Assembly (NCBI GenBank): GCA_036971615.1 | Contig: JAYKKR010000001.1 | Coordinates: 992,001 to 1,056,000 of the forward strand | Direction of reading: 5' to 3' | Source: Amyloporia xantha | Taxonomy: Eukaryota > Basidiomycota > Agaricomycetes > Polyporales > Adustoporiaceae | Length of the DNA stretch: 64,000 nt | In this document: positions 44,417-56,038 of the stretch, one piece after another | How positions within the stretch are numbered: position 1 is the stretch's first letter | Layout of the letters: each line of letters starts with the position of its first letter | Translations under genes and position numbers: made by a program | Notes under the pieces: model-generated | The model's database searches: none | What the model saw: the letters and a program-made list of their open reading frames with translations, nothing else | What the model was told of the DNA's origin: nothing

Positions 44417-44421
44417 CTGAG

Positions 44422-44934
44422 ACAAACTCGTCCTACTAGTGCCGTTATTGAATGAAGCAAATACTGTAAGGTTGAGTGTGCGACGTAGCTGTTTCGGCTA
44501 TGACTCAGAATACCGTAAGTCAGCCAGCTAGCTGCCTTAGTGGCACTGGCATAGGCCTCCTGCGCATCCATCGACGATGTTTCGTTGGTTCGAATGTGTC
44601 AGTAAGGTGAGCTTGTTGCTCCAGTGTATCTCTACTTCCTATGTCAAGTCGTGTTCACAAGCCGCGTAAGCTGATCGTGGTGGATGACTTCAAAGAGACC
44701 CACAGATAGCCACCTCAACAGGATATCTTACTATATCCCTGCAAGGCGCGGAAACAGCGAGTTCAGGGCTCTGTTGGTAGCACCACAGATCATTTAATCA
44801 AATATCTGTATATTTATCCTGCAGTGTTCAAAATACATCGGACCGGGGAAACCTATATAAACTCACGAGTGCTTTCATTTAATTAGCTCACATCTTTTTC
44901 TCTCTACTCTGCAGCGTTCACTCACCACAACGTG
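44422..44934. other. Intergenic between retrotransposon and WW-like gene F
   Basis: About 510 bp. It must include the promoter of gene F, with a CT-rich tract near 44,890-44,915. Nothing else recognised. Confidence 0.45.
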
Positions 44935-46935
44935 ATGAAAACCAATACAAGCTCTCCCAAGAGAAATTGCGACAACCATTTCGTCGTGGATTTCGCTGAA
45001 TGCCCATCACCGGACGATCTGTCAAATTCGAACCTCGTCCCTCCTGACTACGAGGGCCAACTGCTCCAGGCTATCACAGCAGTGCAAAACAATCGTTACG
45101 AGACGAACATCAAGTAAGGTGTCTGCTATTTGATAATTTACTCGCGCTGACGACAGCACAGAATATATCCCGCCTCTGTTAGTATTCCGTCGGGAGTTCA
45201 TAGCACCGCTTCACTGCTAGAGTACGTTCTGAATTTCGCCAGTAGTGCAGAGCTGACAAAAGCACCTACAGACCTGTAAACATTCCTCAAGGCTGGTTAC
45301 AGTATCAAAATCCAGAGGGCGCACGCTTCTACGTGAAAGTTGCGGACACCATCTGCATTGTAACAGATGCTCACCTGCATAGGCACGATGTGCGCGAGAA
45401 GATGCATGCGTGGACCGAGAAGATTCTGACTTTGATGAGAACGATGGATTTCAAAATACCACGCGATTGCGAGCTCTATGCCCGGCCGCATGACGACGAT
45501 GACGGTTGCGACTACTACCTGATCGATCACAACGCTCAAACCGAATTCTGGCTGCAGGACATACATTCTGACACATTGGAACTGCCGGACGTTTGTGGAA
45601 TTGATCATCTCAGTAAGACCGAGCAGGGTGACAGGATTTCGCGATCATTGACTTTTCCAAAGAATATATACTACAGGAACATTACTGGACTCATGTTGAG
45701 TACTTTCCACATCGTCCAGTGCGGCCGCAACTGTGCCAAGGGCTCGAAAATATTCTCTGTCATGCTCAAGCAGGTGAGTTTATATGAACAGTAGATAATC
45801 TGACACTGGAGTCTCATGAACAACTGTTTGGAGACCAAATGACTTCCGACAGTTCTACGTTTCCGTACAACGCAAAACAGTGCGCCAAATTTATAGCGCT
45901 GATAAATGGGAAAGGTGCGCAGATGAACTTATCCTCGTTATGCAGACGCTGATCTTGATCATCACAGTTGCGAATGATCCCTATAGAATTTCCATGATTG
46001 GTGTGTTCTTCATCAAATCTCAGCTTGGATGTGGTCTAACATTCTGTCAGCGCGTCTCTGGGTGGTCATATGTGTGTCTGAAAGCTTATAACTGTTACCA
46101 TGGTACACGGTTTGACCACACTCTGTAGCCCAACACAGATTTGCCAACTTCTACGGAGAAGATCATGCGCGCCTCTCTCGCCTCCAAGCCCGCCTCGAGG
46201 CCCCGCCAACCGGACATAACATCACTATGTCTCTGTGTTCTTTTCTTCTATTTGGCATTCCTGAGAAATTAGAGAAGAAACTGGGACATATTTTCGTCGA
46301 CAGGATTGTGTTCAATATTCACTGGCGCACCTTTATGCACGCGCAAGAGCAGAACTGGCGAGAGTCCGCGATTTTGGTAAGACCTCCGCTGCCGTCATTT
46401 TGCGAGCAGTGACGCTCATGTTTTGACTGCAACTTAGTCTGCCAGTCTGTTACTGTAAGTCTATCAGAGTATGGCAGCGACGTCACTGCTGACTTACATA
46501 CGTTAGTATCAGCGTGACCTTCTCACCCAGTTTCCAAGGCGTTGCGTATCCATACACCAAATTAACATCCGCAGTTCTTGCACTAGGCGCCTTTATCTTC
46601 AGTCTGTCTCTTCTTCACCGATACACGGGAGCAGAGGAGATGAATGCAGCAGCTGCGGTACGTTTTCATATACAGCTAGCTGAGCTGGCGACTCAAACTT
46701 ATCCGAGCAGGCTGACCACATCATCGAAATCGAGGACAGCGAACTAGGGTTTAAACCCATCGCCGTCATATACAGCCTGCCAAGGGCGCTGACATATTGG
46801 TCCTTGGCATCCCTTACTATCCATATTCTTGTTACCGCGGCCGCGGCCCCGGACGACCTGATACGGTTGATCGTTATTGCGATAACAATCGTAATTGGTG
46901 TTGTAGCGTTCAAAATGCACATCATGCTCCGCTGA
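44935..46935 (+). CDS. WW-like N-terminal / transmembrane C-terminal protein, copy F
   Basis: Paralogue of the gene at 31071-33090, with the same exon pattern (exons 1 and 2 end in phase 2). The start at 44935 gives MKTNTSSPKRN. The half-WW module is IPQGWLQYQNPEGARFYVK, followed by CIVTDAHLHRHDVREK, YYLIDHNAQTEFWLQDIHSD, HYWTHVEYFPHRPV, SSTFPYNAKQCAKFIALING, FANFYGEDHARLSRLQARL, FVDRIVFNIHWRTFMHAQE and NWRES. The C-terminus holds membrane segments (LTSAVLALGAFIFSLSLLH, LPRALTYWSLASLTIHILV and IVIAITIVIGVVAFKMHIML). No stop or frame break was seen within exons. It is the last island gene before the conserved block resumes. Function unknown. A short inverted repeat (GCTGAATGC / GCATTCAGC) overlaps its stop region. 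Confidence 0.72.
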
Positions 46936-47223
46936 ATGCTGAAAGATCGATGCATTCAGCGGCAACGTGGTAAAAATATTCAGCATGATATTTCCGCGAC
47001 GGCTTTCAACAAGCTTGTAACGTTAGTTGATACATTGTAATATGTCGGTATCGTCCGACGCATAGGCTGAGGACGGGAGCCTTACAAGCTCCCCCTGAGC
47101 GTATGACGGCCAGTTTAATATACTATGATCAATTGTTTGGGACAAGAAGAATGCGTTTGATATTTGAAGTAGATAGGATAATGATACATTCCGCAATCCC
47201 CGCATGCGGTCTATGTAAGGGAC

Positions 47224-48194
<971 letters not shown>

Positions 48195-48520
48195 ATGGCG
48201 AGACTAAAGACAGGAATCAAACGAGTCGTATGGTGCGACTCAGAAAATGAGGGACGCTCATAGGTCGATTGCATGATCGAGAAAGGATGTCTGTCGGACT
48301 CTGTCCTCGCTCAATCCCCGATATTTCAATCCCTCATTTCTTCGCACGCCGCACTGGCTTAGCATCACCAAGCCATCTGTGCCACACGCTCCTGTTCTAC
48401 AAAAGATTTTATTTTCTCGGCGGCGGACAAGGCTTGGTGTCCTTGACATATATGTACACGATTACAGAAGCGACAGAGAATGGGAATGCGACAATATCTA
48501 GCGAGCAAGCAGTGGTGTTT
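48195..48520. other. Intergenic between IDI1 and the Rec8-like gene
   Basis: 326 bp holding the IDI1 5' region and the 3' region of the next minus-strand gene. No feature seen. Confidence 0.45.
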
Positions 48521-51500
48521 TCACTTCACCGTGATACGCAGTGTGCCATACGGTTCTTCTTGAGCAAGGGCAATGAGGTCTTTGGTCGTAAGCACTGTAA
48601 ACGATCTTGAGCGTTCGGAAGAGGTCATGGTCACAATAAGCGAGACGTCATACCCAAGCAGTGGTAGAATGCGGCAGCAGCGACATGAGGTGTGCTGGTC
48701 AATTTCGGCACAACATCGTCGAAAGTCAGCGTGGCAGTGCCAGACGAGAATGTCTGCAGCTGCATCTTGGCGTATCTAGAGAGGCCCATGGCATCAACCG
48801 AATCAACATAATGATAGTCTTGCTTACTCAAGGAAGTTGAACGAATTGCGCTCGAGCGCCAGGAGATTAGCGTCTGATTGCTGAGAATCAACCAGAGCAG
48901 ATTCATCCCCGGGTACTGGTGGATAAGACATTAGTCTCTGCCTGCCCTTGGACACCACGGAACGCTTACCGTCAAATTCAAACCCTTCTCCGCTCTGCGA
49001 GTTTCTCGCCCCGAAACCAGCAGGAGAGTCGAGGAATCGCCCAGCAAACGCGAGGCTTTCACGCCTGCTGCTGATCGAGCTTCCGCGCAGTCTGACATCA
49101 GCGTGACCAAAGCTGCGTTTCGCACTGTTTTCTCTTCCAAAGTCGATCGTCCCTCCGTTGACAGAAGAGCTCGCGCCCGCGTTGTCCCATGGGAATAGGG
49201 CACTTCGCTGTGAGCCAGACGCGATGTCCTGACCAGGGCCGAATATATCGAATTGACTACCAAACACCGAAGGAGGTCTCGAGGCACGACGAGCTTGACC
49301 AGGTTCCTGGATCGTCACCAGATAAAAATGAAGATTCACGTCGTTATACAGCCAAAAATACTCGCCTCTGAAGAACGTTGCCTCGAGTCGAACTCCCAGT
49401 TGGGACCATCTTGCCCGTCTCCTTACCACAGCAGTTCAGTAGCGAAGAAAGTGTTTTCTTAGAACACTCACGGAAATTGGTAAAATGTTCACCGTCCGCC
49501 ATGAAGCCCATATCTACGTCCATGCCTAGCTGTCCGAACTTGTCTGCATTTCCTGTTGTTCCCATTTCGTCGTTGTCGAGGGCTTCATCGTGGTTGCCAT
49601 GTGCACTAACCCTCCTCCGTTTCGTAGGAGGTTGTCCTGAGATAGCAAATAAGTACTATAGTAGTATGATAATCACGCAGTCTCACACACCCTCCGATTC
49701 TAGATGTAGCGTACCGCTTCGTGCTTCGACCTGAAGCCTGAAATTCTCCGTCCAGAAGTCAATCAAAACAGGCGCGTGCACTGCAGCAGGGATAATATGT
49801 TATCAGCAAATATTGAAGAGAGCGCAGGATCAACACACAGCCCTGCGGGACTCCCCATATCATCTCCTCGATGAGTTTGCCACTCTCCTTCTCGTATTTC
49901 TTCTGGACCATGCCACGTCTGAGGCTTTCTTGCCCCTCCACGTAGTTCGCGCGAGCAGCCTGATTATAGGACCAACTTGAGCTCCAAACAGGACCAACGG
50001 ACAGGTTGATAGCTCACCTTCAGCTCCTCATCCGTCAATTCGGTCCTGGCATCGAGGAGTAGCCTCACTCGTTTTGTCTTCTTCTGTGGTGGCTGGTTCT
50101 GATCGTCCGCTGAGTGTCCTTGAAGATCGATACTTCCGCCTTGAACAGGGCTGAACGGCATGAGGGGCACGATAATGGAACCCTCGTGCAGGGCATTCTC
50201 TGTTAGGGATAAGTGCAGGCAACTGGGGAGAAGCAGCATTGGCTATTACCTTGATTAAGTTCCACTGTAGGCTAATGTACGATCAATAATATCGCAGTCC
50301 GGGTGAGTTATTCTGTTATAAGTGCTAAATTATACTGAACCAACCTCCCTGTCTCCCTCATTGCCGAGTTGTTGGTCTACGCCGAACTGGAAATCCATGC
50401 CTAGACCTCCATCGTTCTGCCCAAGGGCGAACGGATCAAGGACCATGTTGCTCCTACAGAAGCTGACTTAGGGCAATTTAGAAGGCTAGATACCTTGTCA
50501 AATGCTCACTCTTCCCTGCGCTTCGCAGGAGACCCGCCCCAGCCTTCTCCGAGCTCTCTCGCAAGCTCGTCGCCAATCTCTCCTCCGAAGTCAAAACCTT
50601 CTGGCAGGCCAAACAGGTCATCGCCAAAATCGAACCCGCCGTCAATCTGAGATGACGACGGCACGACACCGCCAATTCCGGATCCGTTGAAGGATGCATC
50701 AAACGAGCCGGACAGCAGAAGATCATGATGTTCGTCAAGAGTGTGCAGGTTCTGCCTAGGGTTCTCGATCAACGAGGAAGGCGGCCTTGCCTTGCCCTTC
50801 TGTTTCTGCTTGTTCTTCCTGGCAGAAGGGTCGAACTCGTCATCGGATTCTTCCTCATCGCCACCAGTCCTGCCTGTAGTATCAATACAGGACTGTGAGC
50901 TAGGATATTATTAGTCGTGAGATTTAACGGACCACCCTTCGCAGCATCATCCCAATCCTGATTGATGGGTGAGTACATGTGTTTCATTCTGACGACCGGA
51001 AGGCTTACCCCGAATAAGTTTCCGAAATCCATCGCAAACAACGTACCCGGATCGGCGACTAGCGTCAACGTATCGGGGCTATTCCGGTCCAGCTATGATA
51101 TTCGAAACGGTTAGAACGGAATGTTAGCCACATACCGCAAGCTCGACTGAGCCATCTGCAGCTCGGATGCACTTGAAAGAGTATGAAATTCTTGGACTGC
51201 CTTCTTGAGCGAGTGGAAACATGTCGTGACGTCGGTCAGGAAGATCTCTTGCTTGACTATCAGTACGATCGATCGTGAGACAGCGCAGTCACTAAGAATA
51301 AGGACCCGAAGACCTTTGTACACGCTATCGGAGGCAATTTAGACGCATATATGCGGTTGTCAGATGAAAGAAGACGTACCGGGCGACTCCGATCATCAAG
51401 TTACTCGAGAGCCTCAGAGCGAGAGGCTCTGCGGGCTGTGCAATTAAATCACATAGTTGCGAGATATCAGCAGTGAGTACGGAGCGTTTCGGAAGCTTCT

Positions 51501-51646
51501 TGAACGACGACTTGGCACCCAAAGTTGCAGCGAGCCTGTCATGAAGTGTTCCTTCCAGACACACCAGTGGAGAGAGCTGAAAATGGGTACCATAACAAAC
51601 CGAACCCGCTCTCTCTCCTCTCAAGAAGTTCTTGTGTGAAGAACAT
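48521..51646 (-). CDS. REC8: Rec8-type meiotic cohesin kleisin
   Basis: Kleisin subunit that closes the cohesin ring in meiosis. Splicing the first two exons (start 51646) gives MFFTQELLERRESGFGLLW then LAATLGAKSSFKKLPKRS, followed by LTADISQLCDLIAQPAEPLA, LRLSSNLMIGVAR, VYKGLR and QEIFLTDVTTCFHSLKKAV. WLAATLG and the basic stretch are Rec8-like rather than Rad21-like. The middle is disordered and acidic/Gly-rich (GGFDFGDDLFGLPEGFDFGG, SFDASFNGSGIGG) with Ser/Arg patches suited to phospho-control and separase cleavage. The C-terminal winged helix has LERNSFNFLE, YAKMQLQ, LTFDDVVPKLTSTPHVAAAA FYH and the ending VLTTKDLIALAQEEPYG, TLRITVK. There are many small exons; the boundaries in the middle are approximate. 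The mitotic paralogue RAD21 is the alternative call. Confidence 0.85.
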
Positions 51647-52047
51647 GCTGACAAGTGAAACGACAGAAAACCTTAGCGAAAGTCCTGACGAGCAAAATAT
51701 GATAGATTAGTTTAGTAAGAAGTCCATAACGAAAGTACAAGGAGGAAGTGCTCACCGCTGAGACGTCAAAAATTAAAAATATACTGCAATGAAGGAGAGA
51801 TCGAAAGATACTTCACGTACGGCGCAGAGGCGGAGCAGACTGGGGAGAGGGTGCCGCAGGCAACTCGCAGGTACTTGGGATATACGGCCGACCTTACACT
51901 GAGTATGACAGCTCACCTGCCTAATACAGAATTGTTCATTTCTCGAGGATCTGCAGAAGTACAAGATTGATGGACAGCAACTATCGCAAACTGGACGGAC
52001 GGAAAAGCTCCTTAGCACTGATCAATCATAAGCAATATTCTTAGGCA
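51647..52047. other. Intergenic: Rec8 promoter
   Basis: About 400 bp upstream of the cohesin gene and downstream of the GRAM gene. No specific element was identified. Confidence 0.45.
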
Positions 52048-54482
52048 TCAAACATTCGCCCAGCGCCGCCCACCCCACGCGACCAGTCTCGCAAACAGCT
52101 CATTCCGTGCACCGACCCACAGGAACTTCTCTTCTTTCTCTTCCATTTGCCCGTCTTCGTTAGATTGCGACCATCGTACATTCAAACCTCTCATCGGACC
52201 CGTCTTCTTGACGCCGAGCATGTCTTTCAGTGGGATGGAGAGCTTCGCCGTAGAAGACAGTAGGGACGTAAAATGGAAAGTATCAGACGTCAGGGTGATG
52301 AGACCAGACGCCTTCTTGTACTGCGCGGGGAATGCTACATACCACCATTATTATCATCTATCGTGAGGCGAGACGATCTCACTCACTAAACGTCTGCATG
52401 CGTAGCACCGAGGAGCTGCCGGGGATAGCCACTTTCGGCGCCAGCGGGTTCAACGCGAGCCAGTTCTCCGGTCGCTTCCACTATATCCTCATCAGAAAAA
52501 GCTGAGACCTTGACGCCTCGGCATGGCACATACCTGACCGTCTTGGAACATTTGTCTGACATCGCTCGTGCGGGCTTTTGTGGTCAGCACTCTCTCTCCC
52601 CACTTCTTCCAGTCCACGGAAGTGCTGGAGCTGCCGGACTCCATAGATTTGATGGAACCCTCCCGCTCTTCACCCCGATCCGAGTACGCATCCAGATCAT
52701 GACCGGGGGTATTCAGGCTAGTTCTGTGAAGTCTTGGTTTGATATCCAATCCACGGGCTACCCGCTGAGAAATGAGTTCCATAGCGTAGTCTGCGTCCGT
52801 GGGCAGATCAGTGAATGGGGGCGGGAACCTGTACAGGTTCGATAGTCAGATCGATTGGTACACAGGAACACAAACTTCAACATACCGAGCACGGTCTGCA
52901 GGAGGAACTGCAGCGATGATGGGAACAACGTGCCAGAAGCCAATACCAAGTATTAAGCCTAACAGCTTTGCCAGGTACTTTGCAGGGATGAGAGTCAAGC
53001 AGAACAAAGCTACTAGGACCTATTGTGCGCACTCCATGAGTTTCAATAACCATAGGATAGGATTGTCATACCACTCCATACACCAAGGATGTGGCTGGCC
53101 GCCGCCACAGAAAGATACTATCAAGGAATGAGTCATTGGAACTGTTACTAAGGACCTGCACGCACTTCTTAACTCGTTCGTGCAAATCTGCAACATCATT
53201 CAATGCTGATAAAGCAGCGCGCTTGACATCTACTTCGTCAGTAGGAGTATGCGGCTCGTCCAACGGAACCTTCTCAGACTGGGCTGCATCTTCGTCTTGA
53301 ACCTGTTCTTCGTCAAGACTCTCCTTGTCCTTCCCATTGCGTTTAGCTGCCTTCTTGATTTTTCTGGCAAGATTAAGGTCGCGGAAGAGTCGCCACACAT
53401 CTTGTACATCGTATGTCGGCGATGCAACGAGGCGAGAGGTGATCGCAACACTAAACTCCTTGGCATTGACTACTTCTCGGCGATGTTCGCGTAGCTCCTC
53501 GAGATTAGGATACGGAAGGAGCTTCCGGCGGATGAGAGAGTACATGATTCGTAAGACGAGCGCAGGGAGAAGAAAGTTGTGATACCATAAGAACCAGTAC
53601 GCCTAACCATCACAGAAATCAGCGTCAATACTTACTGAGCATCTGTGAGTGCCAACGCAGCGACCGAAGGGGACTAACGGCACAGTAGGCAAAGCTTGTG
53701 TTCGTTTCTTGCCAGGTGGCTAAATGCACGAGACGCGCTATGAAAGGCCCATATGTGGGCTTCGTCGCCAAATATAATCTCTGTGCAGTTAGCTGTAGTC
53801 GCTGTAGAGTGAATGCAGGTGGTTGGGGCGGTGTTGGTGGGAGTAAAGGTATCAAGTAATCCTGATACCAATGAATATCAGCTATTGCAGAAGTATGAAA
53901 TACAGTGCTTACCGTTGCTATCCGTTCTGAAATAGTACGGTATTTCTTGGGGCGTGGAGGAAGTGGTGGTGGGACAGGTTTCGCGGGACTATCATCCAGA
54001 GGGACCCAATCCTCATTTTCGTCGACTTCGCCACTAGTCTCAGGAAGAGTACCAGAAGTCGTCGTCTCGAGATTCGGTTTAGGAGAGGATGTTTCTGGAG
54101 CATCCGTAGTCCGGGCTTCTCTGACATACTGAAATTGCGAAATATCACATTACGCTCAGTAGATCCATGCGTGGCCGCTTACGGCAGAGAATAGATGCAA
54201 GAATCTGTCTATCTCTTCGTCGTCGTAGAGTTCCCGAAGCTGCACCTCAGACAGCTCTTCCTCCGCTTCTGGCAGGGTTGAAGGTTCGAATGAACCCGGA
54301 GGGGCGATTATGGCTGGCGTCTCCTCGGCAAGCTTAGAACTTGCATCAATGACCTGCTGGCGAGCAGGAAGTGCGGGCGGTAAAGTGCGGCGTGCCTTAT
54401 ACGCTGGGGGAGATGAGTGAGTGCTACGAAGGGACGGGTGCGCAGGGGGTGGGAGGAGTGATTGGTCTGCTGGTGGTGTCAT
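52048..54482 (-). CDS. GRAM-domain membrane protein (GRAMD4-like layout)
   Basis: The start at 54482 (MTPPADQSLLPPPAHP) is preferred because the longer frame has no upstream ATG. The order is as follows. A Pro/Ser-rich N-terminus leads to LSEVQLRELYDDEEIDRFLH, then an acidic linker (GEVDENEDWVPLDD). A helical region (MYSLIRRKLLPYPNLEELRE, YDVQDVWRLFRDLNLARKIK, LSALNDVADLHERVKKCVQV) is followed by a membrane-associated segment (SLVYGVVWYDNPILWLLKLM and AKLLGLILGIGFWHVVPIIA). The C-terminal GRAM domain has KVAIPGSSSVLRMQTF, KASGLITLTSDTFHFTSLLS, LSIPLKDMLGVKKTG and EEKFLWVGARNELFARLV, ending WGGRRWANV. GRAM domains bind membrane lipids, so a role at the ER or a membrane contact site is likely. 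Exact partner unknown. Confidence 0.78.
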
Positions 54483-55027
54483 ATCGTAAGACAGTGTGTG
54501 GTGACCAAGAATAGGCGAAGTGAGTACTGGTACAAGTGTCTGTTCGTCAGTATTCTGGGAGTCGAGTAGATGGGTCAACTTGAATTTGAAGGCGACTGAT
54601 GGCCTGTCTCCCACTGGCGACCTCCGCGCGTTTTTTGTGATTGCAGTTAGGGACCAGAGACCATGTGACAGACGCGTCGCGCTATTTAATATACGTCGGT
54701 GTTATACGCGTTTCGAGTACATGTCGTGCGATTGGTGGCCATGGAAATATCACAGTGGAATGCAGGTAGAATGGACACTCGAAATGCCTCAGAATTTTAT
54801 TGTACAGGCGACACGGGAACACAATCCACCACAATCCACTAAGTAAAGCAGGGAAGACGGATATAGATACAGTAGATGAAGCGTTTAGCAGAAACAAAGC
54901 AGAATGAATGGGGAAATGAACAGGAACAATCATTTCATAATAAGGAAATGCCCTTGCTATAGATATAAATCCGACCCAGCCATCCTAGAGAAAGTGGAGA
55001 AAGAGCTACAACTCGATAATGACAAAA
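54483..55027. other. Intergenic between GRAM gene and TPR-MYND gene
   Basis: About 545 bp. An 88-codon plus-strand ORF begins here, but it overlaps the exons of the minus-strand TPR-MYND gene and is Lys/Asn-rich without protein-like order. It is not called. Confidence 0.5.
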
Positions 55028-55748
55028 TCAATCATGCTTGCAAAACTGCTTGTGACGCTTCCAATCCTTCGACTAAACAACAGTTATCCACCATCCATCA
55101 CACAAAACAAATAAACGGCGTACCTGACAGGGCCTCGTGCAATAATAAATTGACTGATTTATTGCTTTAGCGCGAGTAGTATAGACTTATAGCTAACTTA
55201 CCTTGCAGCCGCCGCATTGCGATAAGTTGCTGCGCTTCAGGGTTTGATTGGGACACTGGTTGGAAGGATTAGCAATTCAGATACAAAGCAAGAATATCAT
55301 ATTGTCATACATGATAATAAGCGCAAAGCATCCTATCCGGCGAGCCAACCCTTCGAAGCTCCTTCGCACGCCGGAGGTTGCCTCTCATCTCATGAACAAT
55401 GGCTAGGTTCTCGCGCGATACAGCAGCATCGAATTCATCCGCATCGCTCGTGCTTGCATCACGGATTTTGACGGCTTTTTCCAAGTACTCCTCGGCCTTG
55501 TCAAGACGACCCATCTTTGTGTACAATTCGCCAATTGCATTGTACGAAAGAGCGGTCTTGATGTTATCGCGGCCAAAACCATGCTCCTTAACTTTGATAG
55601 CCTGCAGATGAAGACGTTCAGCTCCTTCGAGATCTCCCTCCTGACTGAGCCGGAGCGCTTGGTTATTGAGCTGGACGCCGATCGCTGTTGCCTGAGCAAA
55701 CTCCAGGGTCGGGTTGACAGAGACATGCGGCCTGAAGTCTGTGGGCAT
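55028..55748 (-). CDS. TPR and MYND zinc-finger protein
   Basis: The start at 55748 (MPTDFRPHVSVNPTLEFA) is the first real ATG of the frame. The TPR region reads NNQALRLSQEGDLEGAERLH, NIKTALSYNAIGELYTKMGR and LDKAEEYLEKAVKIRDAST, then ENLAIVHEMRGNLRRAKELR. Three short downstream exons complete a MYND finger: LCAYYH, CPNQTLKRSNLSQCGGCK, SIYYCTRPCQ and SKDWKRHKQFCKHD with a TGA at 55028-55030. Cys and His residues fall in MYND order (C..C, C-x2-C, YC-x3-C, H-x3-C). MYND fingers bind Pro-rich peptides. Similar TPR-MYND proteins are numerous in mushroom-forming fungi, mostly uncharacterised. Divergent from DCP2 (290 bp). Confidence 0.82.
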
Positions 55749-56038
55749 GATGTGCGAAGGTAATAGAGGATGCAATGGTCGACAGAATAGGGGTATTCAA
55801 ACGGAATAGGACCTAAGACTCTGAGACCCTTCCGAAGAGTTCCAGCGGCTGGGTTTTATGGTGAGGTCACGTGCAGACGGTGTTTTGACATGTTTGGATT
55901 TCGACGAGGACGGCCTTCGCTTGCGCCTCGTCGAGGACTTCATATTGGTACCCCTCTGCATTTGTCAACCACTCATCCTCACTCCCTCTTCCTATACACA
56001 TCTGTGGCGTATACTCTCTCTTTTCTATTGCCATCGAA
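55749..56038. promoter_or_regulatory. Shared divergent promoter region (TPR-MYND / DCP2)
   Basis: 290 bp between divergent starts. A CT-rich stretch runs up to the DCP2 ATG. No specific operator recognised. Confidence 0.45.

Noticed and set aside
54904..55170. 88-codon plus-strand ORF
   Set aside because: It lies antisense over the last exons of the TPR-MYND gene, whose Cys/His pattern and splice sites are much better supported.
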